NCBI RefSeq assembly: GCF_003171515.1
Contig: NC_089392.1
Location: 1,984,001-2,048,000 of the forward strand
Direction: 5' to 3'
Length of the DNA: 64,000 nt
Origin: Pyrenophora tritici-repentis
Lineage: Eukaryota; Ascomycota; Dothideomycetes; Pleosporales; Pleosporaceae
This document shows, in pieces, positions 10,828-22,073 of the stretch. The notes beneath the pieces are model-generated. The model did no database searches, was not told where the DNA came from, and saw only the letters and a list, made by a program, of their open reading frames with translations. A program made the translations under genes and the position numbers. Within the stretch, counting starts at the first letter, position 1. The number at the start of each line of letters is the position of its first letter.

Positions 10828-11906
10828 ATTTAGAAAATACGACTATGAAAGATCTCGTCTAACCACGTACTTCTGACGCGTCATTCCCTTACGGTCGTGT
10901 TTCCACACGCAATACCGCATTGCCGTCGAACCTACCCCAGCCAGTCCCCTGACACACCAGAGCCATAACAATCAATGGCATTGTCTCCTTCCATAACCTC
11001 CAGACATCCGACGATACCCATCTCAACACGAAGGTTATATCTTCGCTCAGCTGAAGTCCCACCCCCAAAATCGGACCTAGCCCAGTGTTAATTCCAAATA
11101 CTGAACAAAGTGTAACTACCTCATCACACCCACTTCCGCACTCAGGTCACTCATATTATATGCTCAAGTGTAGCAATGCATACATAACCACGCTCTCACG
11201 GTACCTCTAAACACTCACAGCCCATTCATAAGCTATATCGTAACAGCATCACGCCCACTAATCAGGCTTTGAAAGATCTACCGGAATTGTAATACGGCCT
11301 CTTTCAAAGTCCACGACGGAACAACCCTTATTCTTTCACTAAAAAGTCAAGAGAAAAGAAAAGAAAACTTACTAGCGTTACGCTTCCATGGTTACTTAAT
11401 ACGTATCGACACTGCACTGAAGACTTGGGAATATGTCACACTGTATCTTGCCTCAAGCGCGATGCTTTGAATGTCTTGAAGAGGAGATGGAATAGCCCAG
11501 CTTCTACCTAGAGTGAAGGGAGAGGGGAAAGGCGGATATCTGGAGTGGGATGTTGGTGAGTGGGATGTTGGTGAGTGAGATGTTGGTATAGTGGTGATTT
11601 GTGAAGTACAGGTAGGATATGGAGTACTAAGACGAATAAACAGTGAGAATAATAGATCAAATTAGGTACCATAGCAATATCCCAATGCCAGGGGACACCA
11701 TCTCATTTGAGTGACATGAGGTCTCTTTCCGGCTTCTCAGACTCGACTCCCGCCATACTTGCGTGAGATTCACGTACAATGCTGGCCCGACAGACCACTG
11801 GCTAGAGAAGACAAACGAGCAGTCGTAATCCAGTTGATACATTAGTGAAGTTCCAATTTTGATATTGTTGCCAAACGCCAAATCCAATACTCGCTCAAAA
11901 GAAAGC
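10828..11906. other. intergenic, downstream of MFS gene
   Basis: About 1.1 kb without a supported gene. It holds an imperfect GTGAGTGGGATGTTG-type tandem repeat near 11543-11586 (three units of about 16 bp) and otherwise nothing I can assign. Confidence 0.45.
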
Positions 11907-13890
11907 CTATGCACCTCCCCAGCTAGCACCTCCACCTCCGATGCCCGTGCTACCGAGATTGGAACTGTATCGTCTAAATCCTATGCCCATGCCAATCGGC
12001 ACTGATGACCTCTTCCTCACAGTGTTCCTTCTACCCTGCGAGCGACTCGCCGTCGGCGTCAACGTGTTCATTGATTCTGTACGACTGACAAAATCTAACG
12101 TATCCTCTTCATCATCGGACGCCATGGCTGCGCTTGACCTCGTGTTGGTATAACTCAGTATGTTCGGCGTCTCTCCTACGTCGCCAAATTCCGACTCGGA
12201 CAGCGTGTTGTCATCATATATTGGTAGGGGCGAACATGTTTGAAGAGCATCATCAGCCACCTCGGCATCTTCTGTCATGATCACATTCTCTTCATCGTCG
12301 ATGTCAGGGTCGTCGCCGAATCCCTTGCCCTCAACAAGCCAGAAGGTGGGTATCGCCGCAATAAATGCGACTGCAGCAATGGCCCAGAAAGGCACAATGA
12401 CATAGCCACGCTTGACACCCCATGTGAACAGTCCGCCGCCTAGCGTAGGGCCTGCCGCTCTTCCAAATGCACTAAAACTCGTAGCTAGACCGTTGATGGT
12501 CCCCAGTACGCGTAGGCTGGGCGCGCTGTTTGTGAGCATGATTGTGCTTGTCGGAAAGGCAAATGTACCGGCCACACCTCTGACCATCAACAAAGCCACC
12601 ATGGCAATCTCACGAGTGAGTGGATCAGGAATGAGCGACAGAAAGGGCGTCACGAAGAAGCAGAATGGAAAGATCAAAAAGGCTATGCGCAGGCAGCGGA
12701 GGACGCCAAGTGTACGAGCAATGGGTGGGAACAGCAGGAATTGGCACAGTGTACTCGAGACGGCGAAGATGGTGAAGATGATGCCGATGCGGCGAGATTC
12801 GATACCGAACCCACCGGCAAATTTGAGAGAGAGAGACACATTAGCATCGCCTGCTTGCTGTACAGGATGATGCATGAAGACTGGCAGTAGCTGTATCTGG
12901 TTAGTCTGAGTACACGTGTGGCGAGGACTACACGTACCTGGTCGTATGCCTGAGTATACATGGCAAGAAGCGTATACACGATCAAGTTCAATGAAGTCTG
13001 ATATGTCAAAGCATCTCGAATCGTCGGTGACTTCTCCTTCACTTTGATGGTAGCGTCTACAGTTGTCTCGCTATCGCGTGGTTTCTGTTGACTAAGAAGG
13101 GGTTCGCGTTCGGACTGGGTATGCTTCTTGTTGGAGGGTAAGTGCAATACTCTGCGGAAAAAGGCAGTTAGTTTGGCCCCAGTTCTCAATCCTAGATCCG
13201 GTGCATGCTTCTTGCTTTCAAGAGTCTCTTGGAGGAACAACCAGCCGACCAAGATTCCTGTGGTAAAGAATCCGGCAGCTACGATGTTGGGTAGGACATA
13301 GGGAAACCTTGCAAGGAATGCATCGCCTCTTGGTTTTCGCGGATCAACACCCAATGGATTGGCTAGAGCACCGCCCAGCGTAGGTCCAAAGGTTGCACCA
13401 ACAGTCCATACTAGCGGCATGACACTAAAGGCCCTCGGCTGCAGTTCTTTCCATGGACAGAGCTCCGCCACGGTTGTTCTTAATATACCGACATTTCCAT
13501 TGGATAAGCCACCCAAAGCGCGCGCTGCAAGAGCCATGGGCAGATTTACCGAAAACCCCCATAGCAACATGGTCCACATGGTATTGAACAGGCCAAAGAG
13601 TATAATTGGCTTCCTGCCATAACGATCGGATGCTGCACCCCAGAGAATACCAGTGAAGGCCTGGCATATGGAGAAGCTCGAGGATGCGATACCAGCCCAG
13701 CGTGCAATGTCATTCTGAGGAATACCAAAGGACTCCATGAGCTCGGGCACGTATGGAAACACCGAGGTGAGGGCAATAGGTTCGGCAAAGCGGCATATTG
13801 CTATTCATACGTCAGCAAGCTTCAAAAGGCGAGGTAAGGCGTCGCACAGAGTATCACCAGTTGCTTAACTGGTAGTTGGTGGTCTGACAT
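11907..13890 (-). CDS. MFS transporter, ZIFL/YCR023C-like, 629 aa, three exons
   Basis: This is a plasma- or vacuolar-membrane transporter of the major facilitator superfamily; substrate unknown. Model: exon 1 13848-13890, exon 2 12938-13800, exon 3 11907-12890. Both introns are 47 nt, and phases agree (TCA across intron 1, phase 0 at intron 2). The joined N-terminus reads MSDHQLPVKQLVIL then SICRFAEPIALTSVFPYVPE, the start typical of zinc-induced-facilitator-like transporters. The conserved loop 2-3 motif appears as WGAASDRYGRKP. A central hydrophilic loop (about residues 205-265) separates the two halves. The C-terminal tail beyond the last helix is unusually long (about 120 residues), acidic then Ser/Arg/Gly-rich, and could be regulatory. 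ATG 13888-13890 is chosen because it is the first in frame with a clean donor. Confidence 0.88.
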
Positions 13891-15645
13891 GGCGTAGGGC
13901 GTTATGACGTGTGCATGCTAATTAGCTACAGACCGTGGAGAGGAAAGCAGAAGGAACAGTTATAGTGTGAGTGAGCGCTCACGGTCGCGCCCAAAGACGA
14001 GTCCACAGTCAAGGCAGGCGCGCCCCGCAGACGGCTAGCCGCCCGCTCTCGGTCATGGGGGGCGCTATGTGCGGTGAAGACGACCTGTTCGCGCTAGCAA
14101 TCAGTCCCGTTGACAAGCACTCCGAACTCCGAACCGAGTAATGATTGCGACGCGCATACATGTTCGTTGTCGGACTATAGCGATGGTGTTACTGCGATGC
14201 AGTCGCGAACTCATGGCGCCGAGTGAAGCTTGAGCAAGCCGAGGACAGCGGCCGACGAACCGCGCCAGGGTTCACAAAAGAACTGTGCAGGTGCACCATG
14301 ACTCGCTGACCCTTGGGAATTCGTGTTGCTGAAATATCTCCGCTGCTTGTCTGCTGCATGTTTGCTTTTGCAACGCTTTCGCATCCAACTGTTGTCGCCC
14401 TCTTCACCGACTGTCGTTCAACAGCAAATCTCATTGAGGATTGATTGCGCACGCCCAACGAGCAGAAGGCCCGGATTACTGCCGTCTGGATTCGGCCGTG
14501 CCGTCCCGTTCCTCTGGCAAGACGGAAGCAGTTGTACTTAAGGTCTTTATTGTCCATGTGCATACAAACAAACGGACTGACTGACCGATGAGGTGCGCTC
14601 CATATCGCGGCAGTGCCCAGGTGCCGTCGTGCTCCAAACTTTACCATTTTACTTTTGCGCTCAAACCGCCACATCTTCCTCCTAGCTGCATCCTTCAATG
14701 GTACTGAATCTTGAAAGTAGGGATCTTCATGAACTTCGTTCCATGAAAGGTTTTGTGGGTGTACCTTGGCTTTATAGAGGTCCATGGGTCCATGGGTTGA
14801 CGGGTGACATTGACATGGCTCCAGTAGTCACGTGCTCGTAAGCAGGCTTTAGTCAGCTGACAACCTCCTTGATAACTTATCCCTGAATGCTTTGCTAATA
14901 CCATGTCTAGATGCTCATAAGTCCTCACCAATGCTTCACCTACTCTTTGAAGACAAGCCAAGCGGTTATACAATCTGCCAACAGGCGGCCGACATCACCA
15001 TGTTCGCCTAGCCATCGCACTCGGAATCTATGCCGACATCGCCGAGATCTCAAAGGGGAAACCCGAGAAAAGCGTCCGAGGACCTGAGTCGTCACGAAAA
15101 ATGCGGTATCTGGATTAACTAGGTCATTGCTGATTTGAATCGATCGGGTGTCAGCTGAGCTCAGGATTTGGACGTTTGTTCGTGATAAGGCGTCGTGTGA
15201 GATGTAATTGTTAGAGATCGGATGAATGCCGATGATGCTCTACTTCCACAACGCGATATCGCGTCGAGGACATCGGGGTATATACCACGGCGACTACAGC
15301 GCACTCCACAGCATACCCACTCCAAGGTAGGAAGACCTCCCTCTTCTGTACCCTGTAACACCTGTCTGGGGATCTGTCATGTTTATCACTGGATAAGTTT
15401 TCAGGCCAACCCCACATCGCCCCGCCAAGAGCATCAATCCACCCAATCCCTTGGAGATCGCGACGTGCGTTGGGGTAAAAGCAAGAGACAATTTTCCATT
15501 GACCCAACTAGCCTCAACCACCGACTCAGTTCCACGGCGCTTTTGAGGGGTAGATGACGGTGTAAACGTACCTGAGTACCTAGTGGCGAGTTAACGTCAC
15601 CGCATATCGGCGATAACAGCTACCCGGCGCGACGATCGGCATCAG
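13891..15645. other. intergenic, weak ORF at 14189-14785 (minus) not accepted
   Basis: No confident gene. A 198-codon minus-strand frame (14189-14785) starts with a peptide that looks somewhat protein-like (NEVHEDPYFQDSVPLKDAAR) but becomes Arg/Ser-rich and has no domain I recognise. It may be a decayed gene fragment. The part next to 13891 should contain the MFS promoter, and 15500-15645 the promoter of the lactonase-like gene. Confidence 0.35.
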
Positions 15646-15653
15646 TATATAAA
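15646..15653 (+). promoter_or_regulatory. TATA box (TATATAAA) just upstream of the lactonase-like gene
   Basis: A good TATA match only 4 bp before the first in-frame ATG at 15657. A start site 25-35 bp downstream would fall after that ATG, which bears on start-codon choice. Confidence 0.5.
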
Positions 15654-15656
15654 GGG

Positions 15657-16805
15657 ATGGATGCGCAAAAACCTATTATCTGGGTCACAGTCATTGTTAC
15701 GTACGTTACGCACATCATGTCGAGCATTATACCCGTCGATTTGCTGTCCTATGCGACAAATCCGTCGTACCTCTCCACCTTAGTCACGACCAATGTCTCC
15801 AACCCAACGGCCATCAATCTCCTCGCCTACGACCAAAGTTTCGCGTCTGTGCTCGGAGAAAACGCGACGGCAAGGCAATTGTACGACCTAGATCATCAAG
15901 CCTTCCACGAAGGCGGTGTGTACAACAAAGATGCCAACAAACTATACGTAACGAGCAACTGGGCCAAAGACCTCAACAACCCCATCAACGTCACCATCAT
16001 CGACCTTGCAAACAACTACTCCTACACCACAACGCGCTACTCCAACCTCGCCGAAGCAAACGGTCTAACGTCCTACTACCCCCCTGGAACCCAAAGCAAC
16101 AGCTCAACCCCACCGCGCGTCCTCTACGCCGACGAGGGCGACTTGATCAACCCCGCCGGCCTCGTTTCTGTCGACCCCGTAACCGGTGCCTCAGAACGCA
16201 TTCTCACCAGCTACCTCGGCCGAAACTTCAGCTCCATCAACGACGTGCGCCAACACCCTGTAACAGGTGATCTCTGGTTCACAGACGCGGATTACGGCTA
16301 CTTCCAAAACTTCCGCCCTGCGCCTACCATCCCAAAGCAAGTCTACCGCTTCAACCCTGCTACGGGTGAAATCGCGGTTGTAGCAACCGACTTTGTGCAA
16401 TGTAATGGCCTGGAGTTCAGCCCTGATCTAAAGACTTTGTATGTTTCCGACACTGGTGCCGTGGGTTTCGATAGGAATCTTACACGCCCGGCTACGCTTT
16501 ACGCATTCGATGTTACCGCGGATCACAAGAGGTTGACTGGGAGACGCGTGTTCGCATATGCGGATAACGGTTTCCCAGATGGCGTTCACTGCGATACTGA
16601 TGGTAACGTTTGGGCTGGATGTGGCGATGGTATCCATGTCTGGGACCCAGCTGGTAAATTACTGGGGAAGATCTGGACCGGGGTTGAAACGAACAATTTC
16701 GCCTTCTTGCCCGGGGCGGTGTTGGTGTTTACTAATGCGCAGCTTTGGATTGTGGAGAATCTGAAGGCGATGGGCAGGGAGGTTAAGAAGGATTGGGGAC
16801 TTTAA
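15657..16805 (+). CDS. SMP-30/gluconolactonase-like secreted lactonohydrolase, 382 aa
   Basis: Single-exon gene for a six-bladed beta-propeller of the SMP-30/LRE family, resembling fungal lactonohydrolases that open sugar or pantoyl lactones using a bound Ca2+. Supporting motifs are FHEGGVYNKDANKLYVTSNW near residue 85, SSINDVRQHPVTGDLWFTDA around 195-215, CNGLEFSPDLKTLYVSDT around 245-265 and FPDGVHCDTDGNVWAGCGD near 305-325. These supply the Asn/Asp metal ligands expected in the family. Many N-glycosylation sequons (NVS, NAT, NVT, NYS, NSS, NFS, NLT) point to the secretory pathway. The N-terminus from 15657 is hydrophobic (residues 7-20) and could be a signal peptide. However, a TATA box at 15646 suggests transcripts may start later, favouring ATG 15717 and a 362-aa form without that segment. 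Function is from family; substrate unknown. Confidence 0.85.
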   Translation: MDAQKPIIWVTVIVTYVTHIMSSIIPVDLLSYATNPSYLSTLVTTNVSNPTAINLLAYDQSFASVLGENATARQLYDLDHQAFHEGGVYNKDANKLYVTSNWAKDLNNPINVTIIDLANNYSYTTTRYSNLAEANGLTSYYPPGTQSNSSTPPRVLYADEGDLINPAGLVSVDPVTGASERILTSYLGRNFSSINDVRQHPVTGDLWFTDADYGYFQNFRPAPTIPKQVYRFNPATGEIAVVATDFVQCNGLEFSPDLKTLYVSDTGAVGFDRNLTRPATLYAFDVTADHKRLTGRRVFAYADNGFPDGVHCDTDGNVWAGCGDGIHVWDPAGKLLGKIWTGVETNNFAFLPGAVLVFTNAQLWIVENLKAMGREVKKDWGL

Positions 16806-17067
16806 GGGTTTTCATATGAAGATCAGGATAATACTATAGAAAGATAATGTCGAATTTGAGCGGACCGGAGGTATTCTCTCGGTGCTTGCAAGAGTATCAA
16901 TAGTGACGAGACTAGAGACCGTCAGAAGGACTTTGCCTTAACGAAGTTTGATTCAATCGTTCAAGTGTTGTCATTCTTGATGGTTATTTACCACTGCGCA
17001 ATGGGTTAATGCGCCTGAACTCCGCTCAGACACTTGCGATCTAGCACACTACAACCTATACATGTGA

Positions 17068-18415
17068 TCAAGCTTCCGCCATCATGTCCTTCGCCATTGC
17101 AAGATCACCCAAAATCTCATGATCCCATATCCAGCTCATCCTCGTAGTCGCATTCTTCTCCAAAGCCTCTAAATCGTCCCCAATACCCTCTCCTTCAAAA
17201 TCCCACAACATACCCGCTTCTCGGCTAGTCTTCACCAGCTTCTGAGTCCGCGGTCTTCTTACCGCGTCGTACGCGTAAAATGCCTTTTGCAAATCGCTCT
17301 TGGTGTGACATTGCGATAGCAGCTCACTGAGGATATATGCATCCTCGATACACATGCCAGCACCTGCGCCTTGGTGTGGCGTGGAAGCGTGAGCGGCATC
17401 GCCGACGAGGCAGATGAGAGGCTTAGTCGTGTAGTAGGTTGGTGCAGGTGGGTGATTGAAAAGAGCCCAGATGTCGGGTTTTTGGAGACTATCCATTATG
17501 GCGCGGACAGCTGGGCTCCAGTGCTTGTAGTCTTCGAGCATATCTTCGCGTGACGTTGAAACTACCCAGTTGGGGTCACCCCACGTAGGCTTTGAGGAGA
17601 AAGCTACCACTGGGAGAGTATTAGTCAGTGGTATGGTGCCGAAGGTTTTGGTACATGCCATTGAACATTTTTCCATTGGCAATCGGAAACGTGAGAACGT
17701 GCCCATGATATCCCATGAATATCTGTGGATCTCTTGCCGACTCTCCTAGAATCTCCAACGCCTTTTCCATAGGCAACACCCCACGGTACGCATACTTTCC
17801 CGAGAAGACAGCTTTGGCCGCCTCAGAGTCGCCTTTCAATACGATGGGTCGTGTGCGTGACTTGATGCCGTCACACCCCAACACTACACTATGTCTTGCC
17901 GTCGATCCATCCGCAAACTTTAGTAGCACATCATCATCCTCTCCCTCTGCTACATCAACCAACTTTTTCTTAAACTGCGCCACCCCTTCCGGTACCAGCT
18001 TGACAAGCTCATCCAGGAAATGTGCACGGTGTACGCCACCCCTCGGTCCTTTCCTAGCCGGAAGCTCGAAAATCTGCTCACCCAGCTTGACATCCTCCTT
18101 TCGCTCATCACCAACTCTCATCCTAAACCACAGCGGCGGGTCGTAGACATCGTCGTTTCCCTTGCTGCACTTGTCAAAGGCAGCGCCGATGCGTGGATCG
18201 ATTAGGTTCATGGTCCGCACCATGACTGGCTGAAAGCCAACTCCAGCACCAATTTCACCAAATGCGCTGGCGGACTCGTAGAGCGTGACTTGCATGTGTG
18301 GACATTTTTGGAGAAGAGCGATGGTCAGAGTTACGCCAGCTATACCGCCGCCTACTATCGCAACGCTCAAGGGGTTCTTGTCGGTCATATTGGTGGTATT
18401 TCGGTCTTGCATCAC
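17068..18415 (-). CDS. FAD-dependent monooxygenase, salicylate-hydroxylase-like, 432 aa, two exons
   Basis: This flavoprotein probably hydroxylates an aromatic or polyketide substrate using NAD(P)H and O2. Exon 1 is 17659-18415 and exon 2 is 17068-17609. The Rossmann motif VAIVGGGIAGVTL lies at residues 18-30, and the second FAD motif, VGDAAHASTPHQGAGAGMCI, starts near residue 321. Both are diagnostic of the PHBH/salicylate hydroxylase group. Length matches the family. The join uses a GC-AG intron, giving GKMFNVVAF across the junction, as expected of family members; no GT donor keeps the frame. ATG 18413-18415 is the first in frame, but ATG 18386-18388 (MTDKNPLSV) is equally possible. It is convergent with the lactonase-like gene, so co-regulation is not implied. 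Confidence 0.87.
17610..17658 (-). other. GC-AG intron (49 nt) in the FAD monooxygenase
   Basis: The donor is ATG|GCATGT and the acceptor CCCAG, with a CTGACTAAT branch region. The nearby canonical donors (AT|GTTC and AT|GTAC) leave two nucleotides of a codon, while both usable acceptors require one, so they would shift the frame. Confidence 0.72.
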
Positions 18416-18956
18416 AAGAAGAGTCGCGAATCAAACAACCGACGCAGTGGTTTGTTCTATGTAGACAGCTGGCGGCTCACAAGAAAGATGGTAAATAGCT
18501 GGCAAGTATTTGTTTTGTCAAAAACAGCTGCATGCAGGAAGACCAGGTCAGCACATGCGGGGCTTCCTCACCATGCGGAAACTGGTGATGCCATTGGGGT
18601 ATGCCGCCGCCTGTACCTATGTTGGATTTCCCCGCATCTTCCTTTGGAGATTGTATTACACCCGGTAGTCTCGGAGATAAGGGATTGTGGGGAGAGGGTC
18701 GATAGTTTGGTACGGTCAAATGTTTGTGTATAGTAGGCGGGGTGGGGCGACAGCGGTCGCGCATGCCTCCTGCCTCCGCCCGCGACGCACTCCGCGGCGG
18801 TGTGAGGAACCACAACTCTTCTAGTGGTGTTCCAAGCAGAAAAGAAAACCGTGATTAAAGTAGTAGACTAGAATTATGAGGAAAAAACAATATTTGTGTA
18901 CCGCGTTCCATCTCCTAGTCCGATAGTCTGGTGTAGGTTAGGACATACTCTCACCC
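18416..18956. other. intergenic, promoter side of the FAD monooxygenase
   Basis: About 540 bp with no supported gene. Short overlapping frames around 18477-18815 are low-complexity and lack motifs. Confidence 0.4.
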
Positions 18957-19287
18957 TAGATTTTGTCGCAAACAGACGGGGCATACATTTTGCAACAATT
19001 GTAGTCCAGTAATCCACGTCTATTGCAAAAGTTGCCTAATACAGCAGTATACTTTATCGATAAGAACTCCGTAACCAGTAATAATCGCCGTGGATTTTGT
19101 CGCAGACAGACAGAAATCATAAGCATGACTGTAATCTACAGTTCTTGTGGAACTTGCCTAATATGGTAATGGGCTAGCGTAGATACTTGTCGCAAGCAGA
19201 CGGAAGAATCATGAACAGCACCGTGATAGTGATCCACACCTCTTGTGGAACTTGCCTGATACAGTAATACATCTGCTTATCGATAAG
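18957..19287. repeat. three degenerate repeats upstream of the permease
   Basis: Related units begin at 18957, 19091 and 19180. Each starts with TAGAT/TGGAT followed by TTGTCGCA(A/G)(A/G)CAGAC and later carries a (TCTTG/ATTG)-rich segment ending in (A)GTTGCCTAATA or AACTTGCCT(A/G)ATA. Units 1 and 3 are each followed by a TTATCGATAA palindrome. This could be a decayed tandem duplication, a piece of an old repeat, or a regulatory array. Confidence 0.6.
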
Positions 19288-19390
19288 AGCGTCCTGTCCA
19301 GGACTCATAGCTGCCCCGGTGCTTTGCCTCAGCGAAGCAACATCTGCGTGTTATTACTTTCTTATCCTGATCTATCGGGATAATCTGATA
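19054..19390. promoter_or_regulatory. cluster of GATA motifs upstream of the amino-acid permease
   Basis: TTATCGATAA at 19054-19063 and the perfect palindrome CTTATCGATAAG at 19276-19287 each contain two opposed GATA sites. CTATCG and GGATAA follow at about 19372-19383. GATA factors of the AreA/NIT2 type bind HGATAR in fungal nitrogen-catabolism promoters. The cluster is 600-940 bp before the permease ATG, so regulation by nitrogen status is a reasonable inference only. Confidence 0.35.
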
Positions 19391-19989
19391 TAAGATTATT
19401 TGCATGCCTAAGTACATGCCCAAGGTCGAATAACCTTTGTTCGGCCCTAAACATGCACTACCAACACTGTCGATGTTTGACGACCCTAACTACTGTGAGC
19501 TGAAACTGCTCATGAATCCACACCAACACGACCTGTTCATAAAAAGGCTCATAATTACAACCTCACCAGTGTAAAACTCTTCAAGATAACCTCTGCTGTC
19601 GCCAAGTGCATCACATGTAGGCCAATAATGCCCAGAGATGACGACATGGGCCTTGATCATTGTGCGCACCGCTAAGACGGCATACCAAGACTCTCGGTCC
19701 AACACTTCTGCTCCGCCTTCCTCTTCCGGAGTCTTAGGTGTGGCTCGACCATAGAACTCGTAACCAAAAGACTTCTGAAAGCACGTCGACGTTTGTTGAT
19801 CACGACATCGAAGGATGTGGTTTCGCAATTTATGTCGCGTGGCACTGCGCGAATATCGTTATCGCGCTGTCACATGCTGGTATATGAACACCCTTGTGTC
19901 GCCAATGTGCAGTCGATGAGAGGCCTCGTCTTACATCTATCTTCAACTCACAGCGGGTTTGCCAACGGCTTTAAAGCTGTGGTTCAAGC
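19288..19989. other. intergenic, 5' region of the permease
   Basis: No gene accepted. A 112-codon minus-strand frame at 19490-19828 reads in part like protein (YEFYGRATPKTPEEEGG) but has no recognisable domain or splice partner. It may be a relic. Confidence 0.35.
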
Positions 19990-21641
19990 ATGGCGACTAC
20001 ATTGGACGACGATGCAAAGGTTGCGCGGTACACTAACAACGAAACGTCGCCCCCTCCCCCGATTTACGAAGACGGCAGCGTACAAGACGATAATGCGTAC
20101 GTCTACGATGACTCGCAGAAATTGGGTTACACGGCCACGGTGTTTGTCATCTTGAACAAGATGATTGGTACCGGGATTTTCTCGACCCCTTCCGGTATCT
20201 TCGCTGTGACGGGATCTGTTGGTGTATCGCTCTTTCTCTGGATCATTGGCGGAGTCATCACCTTCTGTGGACTGTCTGTATTCCTGGAGTTTGGTCTCGC
20301 CATCCCGCGGTCTGGTGGTGAGAAGAACTACTTGGAGCGCGTGTATCGTCACCCAAAGTATGTTGCGACATGTGTTCTCGCATCACAAATGCTTCTGCTG
20401 GGCTTCTCATCCGGCAACTCCTTGGCATTCGGCCGCTATGTATTGTTCGCTTCCGGCTCAGAAGCGCCCGATGGCTGGGCAGCGCGTGGTATTGCAGTGG
20501 CATGCGTAACCTTCTGTGTCGGCTTGCATTCTACCTTTCCAAAGTGGGGGATCCGCCTCTTCAACGTCCTCGGAGTCTTCAAAGTCTTTATCCTTCTCTT
20601 CATCATCTGTTCAGGCTTTGCTGCCTTGGCAGGCCATTTGAAGATTGAACAGCCGCACAACTTCGACAATGCGTTCAAGCTAGAAATTGGTGATGGTTAT
20701 GGTGGTGGCGGTGCATACGCCTACTGCCAAGCCTTACTGCGTATTATATATTCCTACAAGGGATGGGAAAATGTAAGAAACCAGCAAACCCAAGATCAGA
20801 ATTATTCATCTAATATGACCAGGCAAACTATGTCCTAGGCGAAATCCGCAACCCGCGTAAAACCCTCTCCTGGTCCGCCCCCCTCGCCGTCGGCGGCACC
20901 ACAATCCTCTATGTCCTCGCAAATGTCGCCTACTTCGCCGCGATTCCCAAATCTGACCTCGCAAAATCCGAAGTCATAGTCGCCGGACTTTTCTTCCGCA
21001 ACGTCTTCGGCAACAGCGCCGGTGCCCGTAGCCTCCCCGCCTTCGTCGCCTTGAGCAATCTCGGCAACGTCCTCGCCGTCAGCTTCGCTCACGCGCGTCT
21101 GAACCAGGAATTTGCAAAGGAAGGTCTCATTCCCTGGAGTCGTATCTGGGCTTCTAACAAACCCTTCAACGCTCCTGCCGCTGCACTTTTTCTTCACTGG
21201 CTCATCACCGTCATTGTACTTGTTGCGCCCCCCGCTGGACCTGCGTATAACTTCATAACGGATCTTTACACCTACCCCGGCGCCTGGATCAACGCTTTCG
21301 TAACCGCCGGTCTCATATACCTGCAATACACCAAGAGCGAACGCTGGGAGTCGCCATGGCACACCTACCTCCCCATCGCCCTGCTGTACCTTGCCGCAAA
21401 CGTTTTCCTCGCGCTCGTCCCTTTTATCCCGCCAGATGGCGATTGGAACGCAGATGGATACCCGTACTACGTGTTTCCTGTTGTGGGTGTCGGTGTGTTG
21501 CTGCTGGGCGTGGTGTATTGGGCTTGCTGGACAAAGGTGTGGCCGAAGTTTGGGGGGTATAGAATTGTTAGTGAGAGGTATGAGGATGAGAGAGGGGTTG
21601 AGCATGTTAAGTATATCAAGGTTTACATAAAAAAGGACTGA
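19990..21641 (+). CDS. amino-acid permease, MUP1/LAT type (high-affinity methionine permease-like), 533 aa
   Basis: This plasma-membrane APC-superfamily importer has exon 1 at 19990-20772 and exon 2 at 20823-21641, joined phase 0 over a 50-nt intron (GTAAGA...CTAAT...CAG). The sequence opens with a hydrophilic acidic tail (residues 1-45). Next comes helix 1 with the family signature NKMIGTGIFSTPSGIF at about 56-71, the unwound GTGIF substrate loop. About 12 hydrophobic helices follow, including IPRSGGEKNYLERVYRHPKY after helix 3 and ENANYVLGEIRNPRKTLSWS across the splice junction (helix 6 and its conserved loop). This set is characteristic of yeast MUP1/MUP3-like carriers of methionine and related amino acids. 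Substrate is inferred from family. A GATA motif cluster lies upstream. Confidence 0.9.
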
Positions 21642-21779
21642 GAAGTTTGGGTTCAGGGTTGATTCATTGAAAATATTGTGTTAGATACTTGATAGATTAC
21701 AGATCAAGGTATGTAAATACATACTACGATGTTTCTCATATCCTCCCTTGTATCTTCTTCACATAACACTCATGTCTCA

Positions 21780-22073
21780 CTACTTCTCCTGCTTGGCCTC
21801 CACCTTTACCTTCACGTCGTCCTTCCCCTCTTTCTTGACCTTACAGCTTTCGTCGTCGTCCTCTTCCTCCTTCTTGACTTCGGCACCCTTTTCATGTTTC
21901 TCCACGCTCATAAACGCACACCTGCGGCACAATGTGTGGTTGCATTTGAGGCAGCATATGAAACCATAAAAGATCTCCTGTTGGCCGGGCTCATCGCAGG
22001 GGGCTTGGACGCGTGCAGTACATCTGCAGCAGCGCCAGCTGTAGACCAGGAAACTTGAGGTAGCAGCAGGCAT
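21780..22073 (-). CDS. small Cys-rich hypothetical protein, 97 aa
   Basis: The frame from ATG 22071-22073 encodes a short protein with WRCCRC, a further Cys-Pro pair spacing, and CCLKCNHTLCRRC, then a highly charged KKEEEDDDE/VKVKVEAK tail. Paired CxxC and CxHxxCxxC spacing suggests a small zinc-binding knuckle. I recognise the style from hypothetical proteins of Pleosporales but can give no name. It converges with the permease, 138 bp away. The Lys/Glu tail is low complexity. Translation is not proven. Confidence 0.5.
   Translation of the reverse strand: MPAATSSFLVYSWRCCRCTARVQAPCDEPGQQEIFYGFICCLKCNHTLCRRCAFMSVEKHEKGAEVKKEEEDDDESCKVKKEGKDDVKVKVEAKQEK

Noticed and set aside
14189..14785. 198-codon minus-strand ORF
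   Set aside because: The beginning is protein-like but the rest is Arg/Ser-rich, with no domain, no conserved start context and competing frames.
15657..18415. Lactonase plus monooxygenase as a metabolic gene cluster
   Set aside because: The pair is convergent, separated by 262 bp, and no further pathway or regulator genes adjoin it.
20835..21605. 256-codon minus-strand ORF opposite the permease
   Set aside because: It lies fully inside permease exon 2; Gly/Glu/Val-rich shadow of a GC-rich coding strand.
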